From Aminobacter sp. J41 (GTDB taxonomy: Bacteria; Pseudomonadota; Alphaproteobacteria; Rhizobiales; Rhizobiaceae), in the NCBI RefSeq assembly GCF_000526635.1, contig NZ_JAGL01000017.1, positions 26,871-90,870 on the forward strand: a stretch of DNA of 64,000 nt, given 5' to 3'. The notes under the pieces were generated by a model. That model was not told the origin of the DNA and did no database searches. It saw nothing but the letters and a program-made list of their open reading frames with translations. Shown one piece after another: positions 8,074 through 18,545 of the stretch. The position numbers and the translations under genes were made by a program. Position 1 is the stretch's first letter. Every line of letters starts with the position of its first letter.

Positions 8074-9030
8074 TCACCATCCCGGCAATATGTGGCTGGG
8101 GCGCAGGCGTTTTCCCCGGCCATAGGTAACGCCGGCGAAGTCGAACTGGCCTGCCTCGTCGACCTGCGGCAGCGAGATGTTGTCGAGGCTTTCGGCGATG
8201 TGGCGCGCAAGCGCGTCGACCAGCTCCGGCTGGCTGGTGTGGCCGCGCATGATGCCGATGCGCACGTCGGGCAGCTGGCCGAAGCCGTCTGCCTCGCCAA
8301 GCACGCGCATGCCGGGACGGAGCGCGCATTCCGGCAGCACCGAGACCGCCTGGCCGGACAGCACGGCGGCGATGATGACCGTCGCCGACCAGCTGGTGAA
8401 GAGGATGCGGTAGTCGCGCCCCATCGCGTCGAGCATGTCGCAGGCAGCGCGACGCCACATGCAGGTGGTGCGCCCGACCGCGATGGGCAGAACCTCTTCC
8501 TTATGGATCGAATGGTTCGCCGAGGTGACCCACAGCAGCGGCTCGCGCCGGACGACCTCGGACGTGCCGCGGTCGTTGTCATGCGTCACTATGGCGATGT
8601 CGAGCTGGCCGCGCCGGATCTGCTCCTGCAGGTTGATCGTCGGCTCGCAGGTCACCGAAAGTTCGACGCGAGGATTGGAGCGGGCAAATCTCGCCATGAT
8701 CTCGGGGAGGAACCGGTCGGCATAGTCGTCCGGCGTGCCGATGCGGATGCTGCCCTCCAGGCTGGTGTCATCGAAGGCGGCAAGGATTTCGCGGTTGAGG
8801 CGCAAAAGGCGTCGCGCATAGGTCAGCAGACGCTCGCCTTCTTCGGTAAGACGGTTGGTGCGTCCCTCCTTGACGAAGAGGTCCTTGCCGATCCGCTCCT
8901 CGAGCCGGCGCATCTGCATCGAGACGGCCGACTGGGTGCGGTGAACCTCTTCCGCAGCTTTGGTGAAGCTGCCGGAGTCGGCAATGGCGACGAATGTCTG
9001 CAACTGGTCGAGGTCGAGCGGCGCGGGCAT
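8074..9030 (-). CDS. LysR-family transcriptional regulator (LrhA-like)
   Basis: The 318-residue protein begins with a LysR winged helix-turn-helix: LDLDQLQTFVAIADSGSFTKAAEEVHRTQSAVSMQMRRLE covers residues about 5-45 in overlapping parts. It continues into a periplasmic-binding-like effector domain. The LQTFVAIADSGSFTKAAE start and SAVSMQMRRLEE recognition helix resemble the LrhA/HexA subgroup. The effector is unknown. It is divergent from a DUF1127 gene, and the 177-base gap between their starts carries a perfect 7-bp inverted repeat (9097-9118). The regulator probably controls itself and that gene; this is inferred from position. Confidence 0.92.
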   Translation of the reverse strand: MPAPLDLDQLQTFVAIADSGSFTKAAEEVHRTQSAVSMQMRRLEERIGKDLFVKEGRTNRLTEEGERLLTYARRLLRLNREILAAFDDTSLEGSIRIGTPDDYADRFLPEIMARFARSNPRVELSVTCEPTINLQEQIRRGQLDIAIVTHDNDRGTSEVVRREPLLWVTSANHSIHKEEVLPIAVGRTTCMWRRAACDMLDAMGRDYRILFTSWSATVIIAAVLSGQAVSVLPECALRPGMRVLGEADGFGQLPDVRIGIMRGHTSQPELVDALARHIAESLDNISLPQVDEAGQFDFAGVTYGRGKRLRPSHILPGW

Positions 9031-9096
9031 TTGAGCAATCCATCAAAAATGCTGACCCCAAACATTAAAAACATTCGTTGGATTAATCAATGCGCC

Positions 9097-9118
9097 TGTG
9101 CGATCCATAATTCGCACA
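9097..9118. promoter_or_regulatory. Inverted repeat, candidate LysR binding site
   Basis: TGTGCGA (9097-9103) and TCGCACA (9112-9118) form a perfect 7-bp inverted repeat separated by 8 AT-rich bases. It lies between the divergent LysR and DUF1127 genes. A second symmetric element, TTGGATTAATCAA, lies at 9078-9090. LysR proteins usually bind such sites between divergent genes. Confidence 0.5.
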
Positions 9119-9207
9119 ATAGCTGGCATTGAGAGAGTTTTTTCAGCGCTGCGGGATGGTCCCGGAGAACGGCTCTGATCGTGCCTTCGTCAAAGAGGAG
9201 AAAGACG

Positions 9208-9498
9208 ATGATCGCCCTGGAATCCGTCCCGAAGGTAGCCGCCGCACCTGCGCGTCCGGTTACGACCTGGGAGCAGGTATTCAACGGCCTGCGCGCCATT
9301 ATGCGTGCGCTCATCAATCGTCGTCATCTCAGCGAACTCAATGACATGACGGATATTCAGCTCGAGGACATCGGCCTGGACCGCGAAGACCTGCGCGCGG
9401 CAATGAACATGCCGCTGCATGTCGATCCGACAACCCAGCTTGGCCGCCTCGCACACGAGCGCGCGCAGATCATGGCCGCCGCACGGCATGTCTGCTGA
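9208..9498 (+). CDS. DUF1127 small protein
   Basis: The 96-residue protein contains the DUF1127 signature in its middle: a basic helix with RRHLSELNDMTDIQLEDIGLDREDL. Members in alphaproteobacteria are small Arg-rich proteins, some of which affect RNA turnover and stress responses; the function here is not known. The ATG at 9208 is chosen because AGAGGAG lies 8 bases before it, whereas the upstream in-frame start at 9181 lacks a site. The C-terminal half after residue 60 is longer than in minimal 50-residue members. An intrinsic terminator follows. Confidence 0.88.
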   Translation: MIALESVPKVAAAPARPVTTWEQVFNGLRAIMRALINRRHLSELNDMTDIQLEDIGLDREDLRAAMNMPLHVDPTTQLGRLAHERAQIMAAARHVC

Positions 9499-9561
9499 CA
9501 AAGGTTTACGCAGGCACAGAGCTCCCAAGCCCCGATGTCCCCTTCGGAATGCCTGCAGCCT

Positions 9562-9593
9562 GCCCGGCCGTCGCAAGATGGCCGGGCTTTTTT
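9562..9593 (+). terminator. Rho-independent terminator after the DUF1127 gene
   Basis: GCCCGGCC (9562-9569) pairs with GGCCGGGC (9580-9587), extendable inward by about three pairs, followed by six T residues. It may also serve the convergent DUF937 gene. Confidence 0.9.
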
Positions 9594-9601
9594 ATTGAAG
9601 C

Positions 9602-10525
9602 CTAGTTGCGCCTCATGCCCTGCAGGAACTGGTCGAAGATCGAGCCGACATTCTTCTCGTAGTCGTCGCGCGTCTTGCGGCCGGCCTCGAACATGTCGCC
9701 GAACAGGTCGTCGTAAGGACTGCGCTGGCGCCCGCTGGGGTTCGCGCGCGGCTGGGCGCGCTGCGTCGTCTGGCGCGGCGCAGGCTCGGGCTCGTCTTCC
9801 TCGGCCTGCCGGCCGCGCAGCATGTCGCTGAAAATCTTGCCGAGCGGATTGTCGGCGAACGGGTCCTGCGGCTGCGTCCGCGTCGTCCGCGGCTGCGGCT
9901 CGCTGGTCTGGCCGCCGCCGAACATGCCCTCAAGAATCTTGCCAAGCGGATTGTCGAAGGGGGAAGCCTGTTGTTCGGGTTCCGGCTCCGGCGCGCGGCG
10001 CTGCTGTTGGGGAGATGCCCCGCCGCCTGCCTGGCGCATCATCTGCTCGATGATTTCCTGCAGCGGATTGCCTTGACCGCCAAAGCCGGCCGCCGCCTGC
10101 GTCTGGCCGGCGGTCTGCTTGAACAGTCCGCCCATGATCATGGTGGCGAGCGCGGGCAGCATCTGCTTTAGGATTTCCTGGCCGATGCCGGTCATCTGGG
10201 AAGCCTGCGCGGCAACTGCGCGCGAAAGGTCCTTGGACCCGAACAGGTGGCTGAGGATGCCGTTGCCCTCGGCGACGCCCTGCGGCGAGAAAGCGTTGGT
10301 CGCGTCCTCGAAGTACCTGGCGTGCTGGCCGGAGGCGAGCGCCTGGAGGAAGGAGCCGAGGTCGTAGGGGTTTGACGCGTTGCGCTTCAGCCCCTGACTG
10401 AAAGCAGGCAGCAACGCTTCCAGCGCGGCCTCAACCTGCTGTTGCGAAAGGCCGAACTGGCGGGCCATCTGCTGGATGGCCTGGCCGTTCTGCGCGCTGG
10501 TCAGCATGTCGAATAGTGACGACAT
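9602..10525 (-). CDS. DUF937 domain protein
   Basis: The 307-residue protein has an N-terminal DUF937/YidB-like helical domain: SSLFDMLTSAQNGQAIQQMA, then QQVEAALEALLPAFSQGLKR, and a block around ILSHLFGSKDLSRAVAAQAS. The C-terminal half is Pro/Gln/Arg-rich and carries a thrice-repeated short motif, seen as DNPLGKILEGMF, DNPLGKIFSDML and DDLFGDMFEAG. Its function is not established. The ATG at 10525 is preceded by AGGGAGAG; upstream in-frame codons read as low-quality Arg/Ser sequence and are excluded. It lies 52 bases downstream of gshA on the same strand and may be co-transcribed. Confidence 0.8.
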   Translation of the reverse strand: MSSLFDMLTSAQNGQAIQQMARQFGLSQQQVEAALEALLPAFSQGLKRNASNPYDLGSFLQALASGQHARYFEDATNAFSPQGVAEGNGILSHLFGSKDLSRAVAAQASQMTGIGQEILKQMLPALATMIMGGLFKQTAGQTQAAAGFGGQGNPLQEIIEQMMRQAGGGASPQQQRRAPEPEPEQQASPFDNPLGKILEGMFGGGQTSEPQPRTTRTQPQDPFADNPLGKIFSDMLRGRQAEEDEPEPAPRQTTQRAQPRANPSGRQRSPYDDLFGDMFEAGRKTRDDYEKNVGSIFDQFLQGMRRN

Positions 10526-10577
10526 GGCACTCTCCCTCGTTGTCGATCCGAGGGAGCGTAGCGCAATCGCGCCGGAC

Positions 10578-11951
10578 TCAATAGGCGAATTCGAGGAACA
10601 CCGGCTCGATCGAACCGCCCCAGCGCGTGTGGAAGGCCTTGACCATTTCCTCGGCGCTGGTGGTGCCGCGCGCGACGATTTCCTCAAGCGGGGCGAGATA
10701 GCCGGTCTCGTCGTAGCCCTCGCGGTTCTTCTGGTTGCGGGCGGCAAGGCCCGAACGGGAAATTTCCAGAACCTCGCGGGCGACTTCGCGCAGCGTGCGG
10801 TTGCGCAGCTTGGTGGCGAGCCCCTGGGCCGGCACCTCGTCGCGCATCTGGATGACCTCTTCGTAGGTCCAGTCGCTCGTCAGCGTCTCGGCGGCATCGA
10901 GTGCGGCGTCGTCGTAGAGCAGGCCGACCCAGAAGGCAGGCAGCGCGCAGATGCGCCGCCACGGGCCGCCGTCCGCGCCGCGCATCTCGAGGAAGCGCTT
11001 CAGGCGCACATCCGGGAACAGGGTCGACAGGTGGTTCGCCCAGTCGCCCATGGTCGGGACGCCGTTCGGGATTTCGTCCTTCAGCGCGCCATTCATGAAC
11101 TGGCGGAAGGTAACGTGGGTGGCGTCGAAATAGCGGCCCTCGCGGATGATGAAATACATCGGCACGTCGAGCGCCCACTCGACATAGTCGGCAAAGCCGA
11201 AGTTCGGCGCGAGGAAGAACTCCTTGATGCCGGCCCGCGCATTGTCGGTGTCGCGCCAGATGTCGCCGCGCCAGCTCTGCAGGCCATTCGTCGTGCCCTC
11301 AGTGAAGGGCGAGCTTGCAAACAGCGCCGTCGCAAGCGGCTGCAGCTTCAGCGAGGTCTGCATCTTGTGGCGCATGTCGGCTTCCGACGAGAAGTCGAGA
11401 TTCACCTGGATCGTGCAGGTGCGGTACATCATGTCGAGGCCCTTGGTGCCGACCTTCGGCATGTAGGCAGTCATGATGTCGTAGCGCGATTTCGGCATGC
11501 GCGGCGTTTCCGCCAGCGTCCATTTGGGGCTGCCGCCGAGGCCGAGGAAACGGATGCCGAGCGGCTCGGCGATCTCGCGCAGCTGCGCGAGGTGGGCGTT
11601 GCCCTCGCGGCAGGTCTGGTGGATCGTCTTCAGCGGTGCGCCGGACAGCTCGAACTGGCCGCCGGGCTCGAGGCTGATCGCCCCCTGGCCGGTCGGCTCG
11701 ACAAGGCCGATGATGTGGCCGGCATCGATGATCGGCTCCCAGCCGAGCAGGCGCTGCATGCCTTCGAGCAGGGCACGGATGCCCTTGTCCCCGCCATAGG
11801 GGACCGGCCGGTTGCCGTCGACGTAGAATGGGAACTTCTCGTGCTCGGTGCCGATTCGCCACTCTTCCTTGGGCTTGTTGCCGGCTGCGAGGTAGGAAAC
11901 GAGTTCGTCAAACCCCTCAATCGGCCGAAAATCGGTCGTGTCACGCGCCAT
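10578..11951 (-). CDS. gshA: Glutamate-cysteine ligase, plant/alphaproteobacterial type
   Basis: The 457-residue enzyme joins L-glutamate and L-cysteine using ATP, the first step of glutathione synthesis in the cytosol. GCS2-type blocks are visible: EEWRIGTEHEKFPF, LEPGGQFELSGAPLKTIHQT, LGLGGSPKW and MMYRTCTIQVNLDFSSE. Its length and sequence pattern match the plant-like class found in rhizobia, not the E. coli class. rsmE lies 126 bases upstream on the same strand, an order common in rhizobia. gshB is not in the window. Confidence 0.95.
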   Translation of the reverse strand: MARDTTDFRPIEGFDELVSYLAAGNKPKEEWRIGTEHEKFPFYVDGNRPVPYGGDKGIRALLEGMQRLLGWEPIIDAGHIIGLVEPTGQGAISLEPGGQFELSGAPLKTIHQTCREGNAHLAQLREIAEPLGIRFLGLGGSPKWTLAETPRMPKSRYDIMTAYMPKVGTKGLDMMYRTCTIQVNLDFSSEADMRHKMQTSLKLQPLATALFASSPFTEGTTNGLQSWRGDIWRDTDNARAGIKEFFLAPNFGFADYVEWALDVPMYFIIREGRYFDATHVTFRQFMNGALKDEIPNGVPTMGDWANHLSTLFPDVRLKRFLEMRGADGGPWRRICALPAFWVGLLYDDAALDAAETLTSDWTYEEVIQMRDEVPAQGLATKLRNRTLREVAREVLEISRSGLAARNQKNREGYDETGYLAPLEEIVARGTTSAEEMVKAFHTRWGGSIEPVFLEFAY

Positions 11952-12077
11952 TTCGTTTCCTCAACTCGTGGGGCCGCCCTCAATACACGGCAGCGAGGCG
12001 AGTGTTGACCGCAAGAGAGGCTGGCGATCAAGTGAAAAATCCTGAGCGTCCGATGACAGGAAGTTGATCCTGATCCT

Positions 12078-12815
12078 CTATCGCCAGTCGCCCAGCATCG
12101 CCTGCACAACCGCCATCGCCGCAACCGCTGCCGTATCGGCGCGCAGGATGCGCGGCCCGAGCGGGATCGCCGTCACGAAGGGCAGGGCGGTCAGCATCTT
12201 CCGCTCCTCCTCCGAAAATCCGCCTTCAGGGCCGACCAGCAGGCCGAGTTTCCTTTCCTCTATGGTCTGCAGAATCGGCAGCGGATTGTCGCCCGCTGCG
12301 CTTTCGTCGCAGAAGATCAGCCGCCGGTCTTTTTCCCATTCGGCGAGCAGCCGCTCCAGCTTCACCGGCTGGCGCACTGCCGGGACTGCCAGCACGCCGC
12401 ACTGTTCGGCTGCCTCGATGACGTTGGCCTCGTATTTCTCGACCGGCACTTTCGGCGCCTGCGTGTGCTGGGTCAGCGTCGGCTGCAAAACGCCCGCGCC
12501 CATCTCAACCGCCTTCTGTACGAGATAGTCGAGGCGGCCCACCTTTAGCGGCGCGAAGGCGTAGATGAGGTCCGGCGTTTCGGGCTGCGGGCGGGTCTGC
12601 TCCTCGACGGAAAGCTGTACCGCCTTCTTGCCCACCGCCTTGACGCTAGCCTTCCACTCGCCGTCGCGGCCGTTGAATACCAAAAGCTCCGCGCCTTCGG
12701 CCATGCGAAGGACGTGAGCGAGGTAGTGGCTCTGGCTCTTGTCGGCGTCGAAGAAAACACCGGCAGCGAGGTCATGCGGCACGAACAGCCGCTGAAGACG
12801 ATAGTTTGCACGCAT
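12078..12815 (-). CDS. rsmE: 16S rRNA (uracil-1498-N3)-methyltransferase
   Basis: The 245-residue protein has an N-terminal PUA-like domain ([28 protein letters not shown]) and a C-terminal SPOUT knot with [11 protein letters not shown] and [16 protein letters not shown], the S-adenosylmethionine-binding knot motifs. It methylates U1498 of 16S rRNA in the assembled small subunit. It lies upstream of gshA in the same direction. Confidence 0.96.
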   Translation of the reverse strand: MRANYRLQRLFVPHDLAAGVFFDADKSQSHYLAHVLRMAEGAELLVFNGRDGEWKASVKAVGKKAVQLSVEEQTRPQPETPDLIYAFAPLKVGRLDYLVQKAVEMGAGVLQPTLTQHTQAPKVPVEKYEANVIEAAEQCGVLAVPAVRQPVKLERLLAEWEKDRRLIFCDESAAGDNPLPILQTIEERKLGLLVGPEGGFSEEERKMLTALPFVTAIPLGPRILRADTAAVAAMAVVQAMLGDWR

Positions 12816-12871
12816 CGGCTGGTGATGCGGCGCGCGCGCGGCCGGGTCAAGTCCCGGCGCGCATGCAGCGA

Positions 12872-13966
12872 TTAGTTCGCCTTGACGAGTACGACGCGAC
12901 GGTTCTTGGCACGGCCCTCCTCGGTGTCGTTAGTGGCGACGGGCGCCATCATCCCGGCGCCTGCAGTTGCGATGCGCTTGCCATCCGCGCCGTGCTTCGA
13001 GATAAGTGCGTTCTTCACCGCAGTGGCGCGGCGGGCGGAGAGGTCAAGGTTGTAGTCGAACTTGCCCTGGCTGTCGGTGTGGCCGACGACGAGGATGGCA
13101 AGGTTTGGATTGTTACTGAGCAGCGCGGCGATCTCCTTTAGCGTCGGATCTGACTCGGGCTTCAGGTCTGTCTTGTCGGTGTCGAAATAGATGCCATAGA
13201 GCGCGATGCTGCCGTCGAGATCGATGGCGTTCTGCATTTCCTTCGCCTCGACCAGTACCATCTTCTTGTCGCGTTCCATCGGCTCCAGCACATGGACGAT
13301 CGCGACGGTGCGGTCCTTCAGCGCCGTGCAGTAGTTGCCCGGCACTACGGTGTAGGTCTGGACGGTGATCCACGCATCGCCCGCTTCCTGCGGAATTCGC
13401 GCCGAGAAGAATCGCTGGTCGGAAATCTTGGAGGTGACGGCGCAGGAGCCGGTCGAAAGTTCGGGGTCCTTGATGTCGGTGTCGTAAAAGAAGTGCTGGG
13501 TGAGGCTCATCTTGTTGCCGCCACCATAGGCTGCGCGGGTGGCGTCGCCGCCGCAGTCCTCTGCCTTGCACTCGAACTCGACCGTGCCGCCTGCCGTTTC
13601 CGCCACATCCTCATAGTTGCGCAGCACCTCGAGCGGCGAACGGCCTTCGGGCATGACGTAGACGAGGCGGGTGAGCGCGCCCTCGACGTCGACGCTGCGC
13701 TCGGGACGGAACACGGAGTTGTTCTTCTTGTCGCGCTCGTCGGGATTGTCGCTGCGCTTGAGCGGTGCCAGCGGCACGCTGAAGTCGGTGTAGGCTTGCT
13801 GCTCGTACGAGACGATGAACGAGCCCTCGTAGCGCTTGGAAAGCGGATGGTCCGCGGAGCCCGGCGTATCGTCGGTCGGGATGGTGGCGTCGGAAAAGGA
13901 TGGCTGCGAAGCGGAAAGGACGATCGAACCGGCGAACAAAAGCGCGCGGAGTATGCGAATGCGCAT
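12872..13966 (-). CDS. DUF4892/OmpA-family exported protein
   Basis: The 364-residue protein begins with a signal peptide ([15 protein letters not shown], cleavage near SFS-DA). The central part resembles DUF4892, with a Cys pair CKAEDCGG. The C-terminus is an OmpA peptidoglycan-binding domain: [36 protein letters not shown] and [10 protein letters not shown]. It should anchor to peptidoglycan in the periplasm or outer membrane. The ATG at 13966 follows a GGGGGGAG site and gives a proper signal peptide, so it is preferred over the start 18 bases upstream. Its exact role is unknown. Confidence 0.88.
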   Translation of the reverse strand: MRIRILRALLFAGSIVLSASQPSFSDATIPTDDTPGSADHPLSKRYEGSFIVSYEQQAYTDFSVPLAPLKRSDNPDERDKKNNSVFRPERSVDVEGALTRLVYVMPEGRSPLEVLRNYEDVAETAGGTVEFECKAEDCGGDATRAAYGGGNKMSLTQHFFYDTDIKDPELSTGSCAVTSKISDQRFFSARIPQEAGDAWITVQTYTVVPGNYCTALKDRTVAIVHVLEPMERDKKMVLVEAKEMQNAIDLDGSIALYGIYFDTDKTDLKPESDPTLKEIAALLSNNPNLAILVVGHTDSQGKFDYNLDLSARRATAVKNALISKHGADGKRIATAGAGMMAPVATNDTEEGRAKNRRVVLVKAN

Positions 13967-14032
13967 CAGGCTCCCCCCAAACACGGAATTTGTGTGCGTC
14001 TTTTACCATTGGTTGAAAATTGCGTCGATTGG

Positions 14033-14701
14033 TCAGGGGGCTCCAGCCGCACTGGAGTGCCAATTAGGAGTGTAACCGTTCTTCAGGGCGGTGACGGTCG
14101 CCGATGGTGTGAGAAGCTGGTAGTCAGCATTCTTCGCAACAGGCATCGGGCCGCCGTACCCGCCGAAGCTCCACGGAAGCAGCTGGCCGGAGCGAACAGC
14201 AAATGCTCTTTCGCTGTCCGCAACGAATGCACCCTCCGGCAGAGCGGCGACCTCGGCGGTCGAAAGCTGCTGCGCAGTGCCGCCGCTTGCGAGTCGTTCC
14301 GCATGGAGGATGGCGTCCATTTCCGGCGCGGACGGCGAGCCGGAAAAGCACTGACGAAACTGCTTCGCCGCCTCGCGCCGGCAGTAGAAGCAAGGGCGAT
14401 GCCCGGCAGCAAGGGCAGTCGGCTCGTCGAGAAAGAAAAGCTCGGTCCAGCCCGCGCCGCCGGAAGGCGAGTTCCTGCCCATCGGCTCGCGGCGGATGCC
14501 TTGCGGATGTTCGAGCGAACAGATGATCCAGGCCTTCGTCGTCCATCGCCGCCGAAGCAACGTGCGGGTTTCTGGATCGTGGATGACGCCTCGGTTGCCG
14601 GTGAATATCCCGCGCGCGTGTGTCGCATGAATTTGTCCGTACGGATCCACCCGATTTTGCAGTGGCACAGGCCATCTCTCTTTCTGTCGCGCGAGCCTCA
14701 T
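14033..14701 (-). CDS. Conserved uncharacterised protein with GHRPC-x2-CRR motif
   Basis: The 222-residue protein has conserved-looking blocks: NRVDPYGQIHATHARGIFTG, NRGVIHDPETRTLL, WIICSLE, TELFFLDEPTALAAGHRPC and CFYCRREAAKQF. From memory, proteins with a NRV-x2-G, GNRG-x-H and GHRPC-x2-CR pattern are widespread but unnamed. The closely spaced Cys residues after HRPC recall the Ada-type and other small metal sites, so a zinc site is possible. No signal peptide or membrane segment is seen. The ATG at 14701 is divergent from the amidotransferase at 14748, leaving only 46 bases for both upstream regions. Function is unknown. Confidence 0.72.
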   Translation of the reverse strand: MRLARQKERWPVPLQNRVDPYGQIHATHARGIFTGNRGVIHDPETRTLLRRRWTTKAWIICSLEHPQGIRREPMGRNSPSGGAGWTELFFLDEPTALAAGHRPCFYCRREAAKQFRQCFSGSPSAPEMDAILHAERLASGGTAQQLSTAEVAALPEGAFVADSERAFAVRSGQLLPWSFGGYGGPMPVAKNADYQLLTPSATVTALKNGYTPNWHSSAAGAP

Positions 14702-14747
14702 GCTATCGCTCGCAGCGCTTTTTGCACCACATGAAGAAGAGGCTTTG

Positions 14748-15464
14748 ATGCGCGTCCTTGTCGTCCAGAATTTCCAGGGCACTGGTCTTGGTCTTCTCGG
14801 AACAGCACTGGATGAAGCCAATGCGCAAGTAGAGACGATTTTCCCGTATCTCGGCGACCCGTTGCCGAAGGATGCCTCGGCGCATGATGCGCTGATCGTG
14901 CTCGGCGGCGGCCAGAATGCGCTTGCGGACGACACCCATCCCTACTTCCCGGACCTGCTCAAGCTTATCCGCAAGTTCACCGACGCGGGTCGCTCGGTGC
15001 TGGGCATCTGCCTCGGCAGCCAGCTGGTCGCCCGTGCCTACAACGCCGAAAACATCATCGGCGGCGCGACCGAATTCGGCTGGCAGAACATCGAGCTGAA
15101 TGACGAGGGCGAGGCCGATCCGATCTTCAGGGGCGTCGACCCGTCCTTCCCGATCTTCCAGTGGCACGATGACACCTTCATCCTGCCGCGCGGTGCGACC
15201 CGCCTTGCCGGCTCGATCAAGGTGCACAATCAGGCGTTCCGCCTTGGCCGCGCCACATATGGCATCCAGTTTCACTTCGAGGCTGACCGTAAGGTCGTCG
15301 AGCAGTGGAGCGCCGACTTCGCAGACTGGATTGCGGAGAAGCAGCCCGACTGGCCCGAGCGCCACCCGCAGGATGCCGCGCGTTTCGGCCCGGCTGCCGA
15401 TGCGGTGGGCCTGAAGATCGCCCGCAACTGGGTGGCGACGATCAGGCGTTCTTCCGCCCGGTAA
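14748..15464 (+). CDS. Class I glutamine amidotransferase (GATase1-like)
   Basis: The 238-residue protein has the class I amidotransferase triad: the nucleophile Cys in VLGICLGSQLVARA, His in YGIQFHFEAD and Glu two residues later. It is a stand-alone glutaminase-like domain, the type often labelled GMP synthase-like, without a synthase domain. The substrate cannot be told from sequence; gamma-glutamyl compounds are one possibility. AGAAGAGG precedes the ATG at 14748. Upstream in-frame ATGs overlap the start of the divergent gene and lack a good site. Confidence 0.88.
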   Translation: MRVLVVQNFQGTGLGLLGTALDEANAQVETIFPYLGDPLPKDASAHDALIVLGGGQNALADDTHPYFPDLLKLIRKFTDAGRSVLGICLGSQLVARAYNAENIIGGATEFGWQNIELNDEGEADPIFRGVDPSFPIFQWHDDTFILPRGATRLAGSIKVHNQAFRLGRATYGIQFHFEADRKVVEQWSADFADWIAEKQPDWPERHPQDAARFGPAADAVGLKIARNWVATIRRSSAR

Positions 15465-15484
15465 CCAAAACGTTGCCCTCGATA

Positions 15485-15513
15485 TTGACTCCCCTTGGGC
15501 CCCTCACTATCTC
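15485..15513 (+). promoter_or_regulatory. groESL promoter
   Basis: TTGACT (15485-15490) and TATCTC (15508-15513) are 17 bases apart and lie just before the CIRCE element, as in other alphaproteobacterial groE promoters. Housekeeping-type recognition is likely; RpoH overlap cannot be excluded. Confidence 0.7.
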
Positions 15514-15523
15514 TCGCGGCATG

Positions 15524-15550
15524 TTAGCACTCTCCCTCGGTGAGTGCTAA
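15524..15550. promoter_or_regulatory. CIRCE operator (HrcA binding site)
   Basis: TTAGCACTC (15524-15532), 9 bases, then GAGTGCTAA (15542-15550) matches the CIRCE consensus exactly. HrcA repressor binding here keeps groESL low without heat stress. hrcA is not in the window. Confidence 0.98.
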
Positions 15551-15604
15551 ACGTCCGGCGCCCTGCCGGAAGAGGGAACCTTTATCCTGTTGAGGAACCA
15601 AGAG

Positions 15605-15901
15605 ATGGCAAATACGAATTTCCGCCCGCTCCATGACCGTGTCGTTGTGCGCCGGGTTGAGTCCGAGGAGCGGACTGCTGGCGGCATCATCATTCCGGAC
15701 ACCGCCAAGGAAAAGCCGCAGGAAGGCGAAGTCATCGCGGTTGGCTCGGGCGCTCGCGACGAGACCGGCAAGCTGCTTCCGCTGGACGTCAAGGTTGGTG
15801 ACCGCGTCCTGTTCGGCAAGTGGTCGGGCACCGAGGTCAAGCTCAATGGTCAGGACCTCCTGATCATGAAGGAATCCGACATCATGGGCATCATCGGCTG
15901 A
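15605..15901 (+). CDS. groES: Co-chaperonin GroES
   Basis: The 98-residue protein has the full GroES fold: [13 protein letters not shown], the mobile loop with [18 protein letters not shown], and [17 protein letters not shown]. It caps GroEL rings during ATP-dependent protein folding in the cytosol. The ATG at 15605 matches the family N-terminus and removes five non-conserved residues. It is the first gene of a CIRCE-controlled operon, 82 bases before groEL. Confidence 0.98.
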   Translation: MANTNFRPLHDRVVVRRVESEERTAGGIIIPDTAKEKPQEGEVIAVGSGARDETGKLLPLDVKVGDRVLFGKWSGTEVKLNGQDLLIMKESDIMGIIG

Positions 15902-15968
15902 TTTCAGGCCGATCCCTCTCGAATTCTCATTTCTCATTCCGGCTGGTTCGCTTCGCGCACGGCCGTGA

Positions 15969-17624
<1,656 letters not shown>

Positions 17625-17651
17625 TAAGTCCGGCTACCAGCCAGTTATCAG

Positions 17652-17682
17652 CGGGGCGGCAGCAATGCCGCCCCGTTTTTTT
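17652..17682 (+). terminator. Rho-independent terminator after groEL
   Basis: CGGGGCGGC (17652-17660) pairs with GCCGCCCCG (17667-17675) around a 6-base loop, followed by seven T residues. Confidence 0.95.
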
Positions 17683-17759
17683 GTGCCCGCGCGCAACCAA
17701 AGCGACATGAGTCCGTTTTCCTGCACGGCCGCGATCGGCTGTTATGAAGGATGGAAATC

Positions 17760-17939
17760 ATGCCCAATACAGATCAGGTCAAAGGTGTGGCCAAGCAGGC
17801 CAAAGGTGCGGTGAAGGAAGCAGCCGGCAAGGCGACCGGCTCCCGCAAGATGGAAGCTGAAGGCAAGGTAGATCAGGTCGCTGGCAAGGCGCAGAAGGCT
17901 TACGGCGACGTCAAGGACAAGGTTAAGAAGGCGCTCTGA
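17760..17939 (+). CDS. CsbD-family stress-response protein
   Basis: The 59-residue protein is Lys/Ala-rich and has the CsbD pattern: DQVKGVAKQAKGAVKEAAGK, then AEGKVDQVAGKAQKAYGDVKD. CsbD proteins are small, hydrophilic and induced by general stress; the molecular role is not known. The ATG at 17760 has AAGGA 8 bases upstream; the ATG at 17751 would have the site directly abutting it and is less likely. A terminator follows at 17967. Confidence 0.9.
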   Translation: MPNTDQVKGVAKQAKGAVKEAAGKATGSRKMEAEGKVDQVAGKAQKAYGDVKDKVKKAL

Positions 17940-17966
17940 GGCGTCCCACTCAGGCAACGTAAACTG

Positions 17967-17996
17967 AGGAGCGATCCTAACGGTTCGCTCCTTTTT
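17967..17996 (+). terminator. Rho-independent terminator after the csbD-like gene
   Basis: AGGAGCGA (17967-17974) pairs with TCGCTCCT (17985-17992) around a 10-base loop, followed by T residues to 17996. Confidence 0.88.
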
Positions 17997-18042
17997 ACAT
18001 TTCGCGGTGGACCTGCTGCTGCCTGCCAGCTAACCACGTCCG

Positions 18043-18477
18043 GTGTTCACCGACGCTTCCCTTATTGGCCTTGCGCTTTCCGCCTTCACCTCGGCGACGA
18101 TCCTGCCCGGGGCGTCGGAGGCGGTGCTGGCGGCAATGCATGCCGCCGAAGTGCGGCCTGCGGGGATGCTGCTTGCCGTAGCCAGCATCGGGAACATCAC
18201 CGGCTCGTGCATTAACTGGCTCCTAGGCCGCTATCTCTCCCGTTTTTCGGACCGCCGCTGGTTCCCGGTTTCGCCCGCCCAGTTGGAACGCGCGAGTGGC
18301 TGGTACCGCCGCTACGGCTGGCCGAGCCTGTTGTTTTCCTGGCTTCCGGTCATAGGTGATCCATTGACCGTGGTTGCCGGCCTTCTGCGCACGCCGTTTC
18401 CGGTGTTTCTTTTGGTGGTGGCAATCGCCAAGACGGCGCGGTATGCAGCAGTACTGTGGCTGATCGACCAGATTTGA
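18043..18477 (+). CDS. DedA/YqaA-like small membrane protein
   Basis: The 144-residue protein has about four hydrophobic segments and the SNARE-associated/DedA-like pattern: [34 protein letters not shown], and [19 protein letters not shown]. YqaA-type members are inner-membrane proteins linked to lipid transport and envelope homeostasis. The GTG at 18043 is the start that includes the first membrane segment; no strong ribosome site is visible. It lies 68 bases before fumC on the same strand. Confidence 0.85.
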   Translation: MFTDASLIGLALSAFTSATILPGASEAVLAAMHAAEVRPAGMLLAVASIGNITGSCINWLLGRYLSRFSDRRWFPVSPAQLERASGWYRRYGWPSLLFSWLPVIGDPLTVVAGLLRTPFPVFLLVVAIAKTARYAAVLWLIDQI

Positions 18478-18545
18478 CCACCCACTGCCGGCCTCGCCAG
18501 CCAACGGACGAGCAAGCCAAGGACGGCTCTGAACTGGAGACCGAC

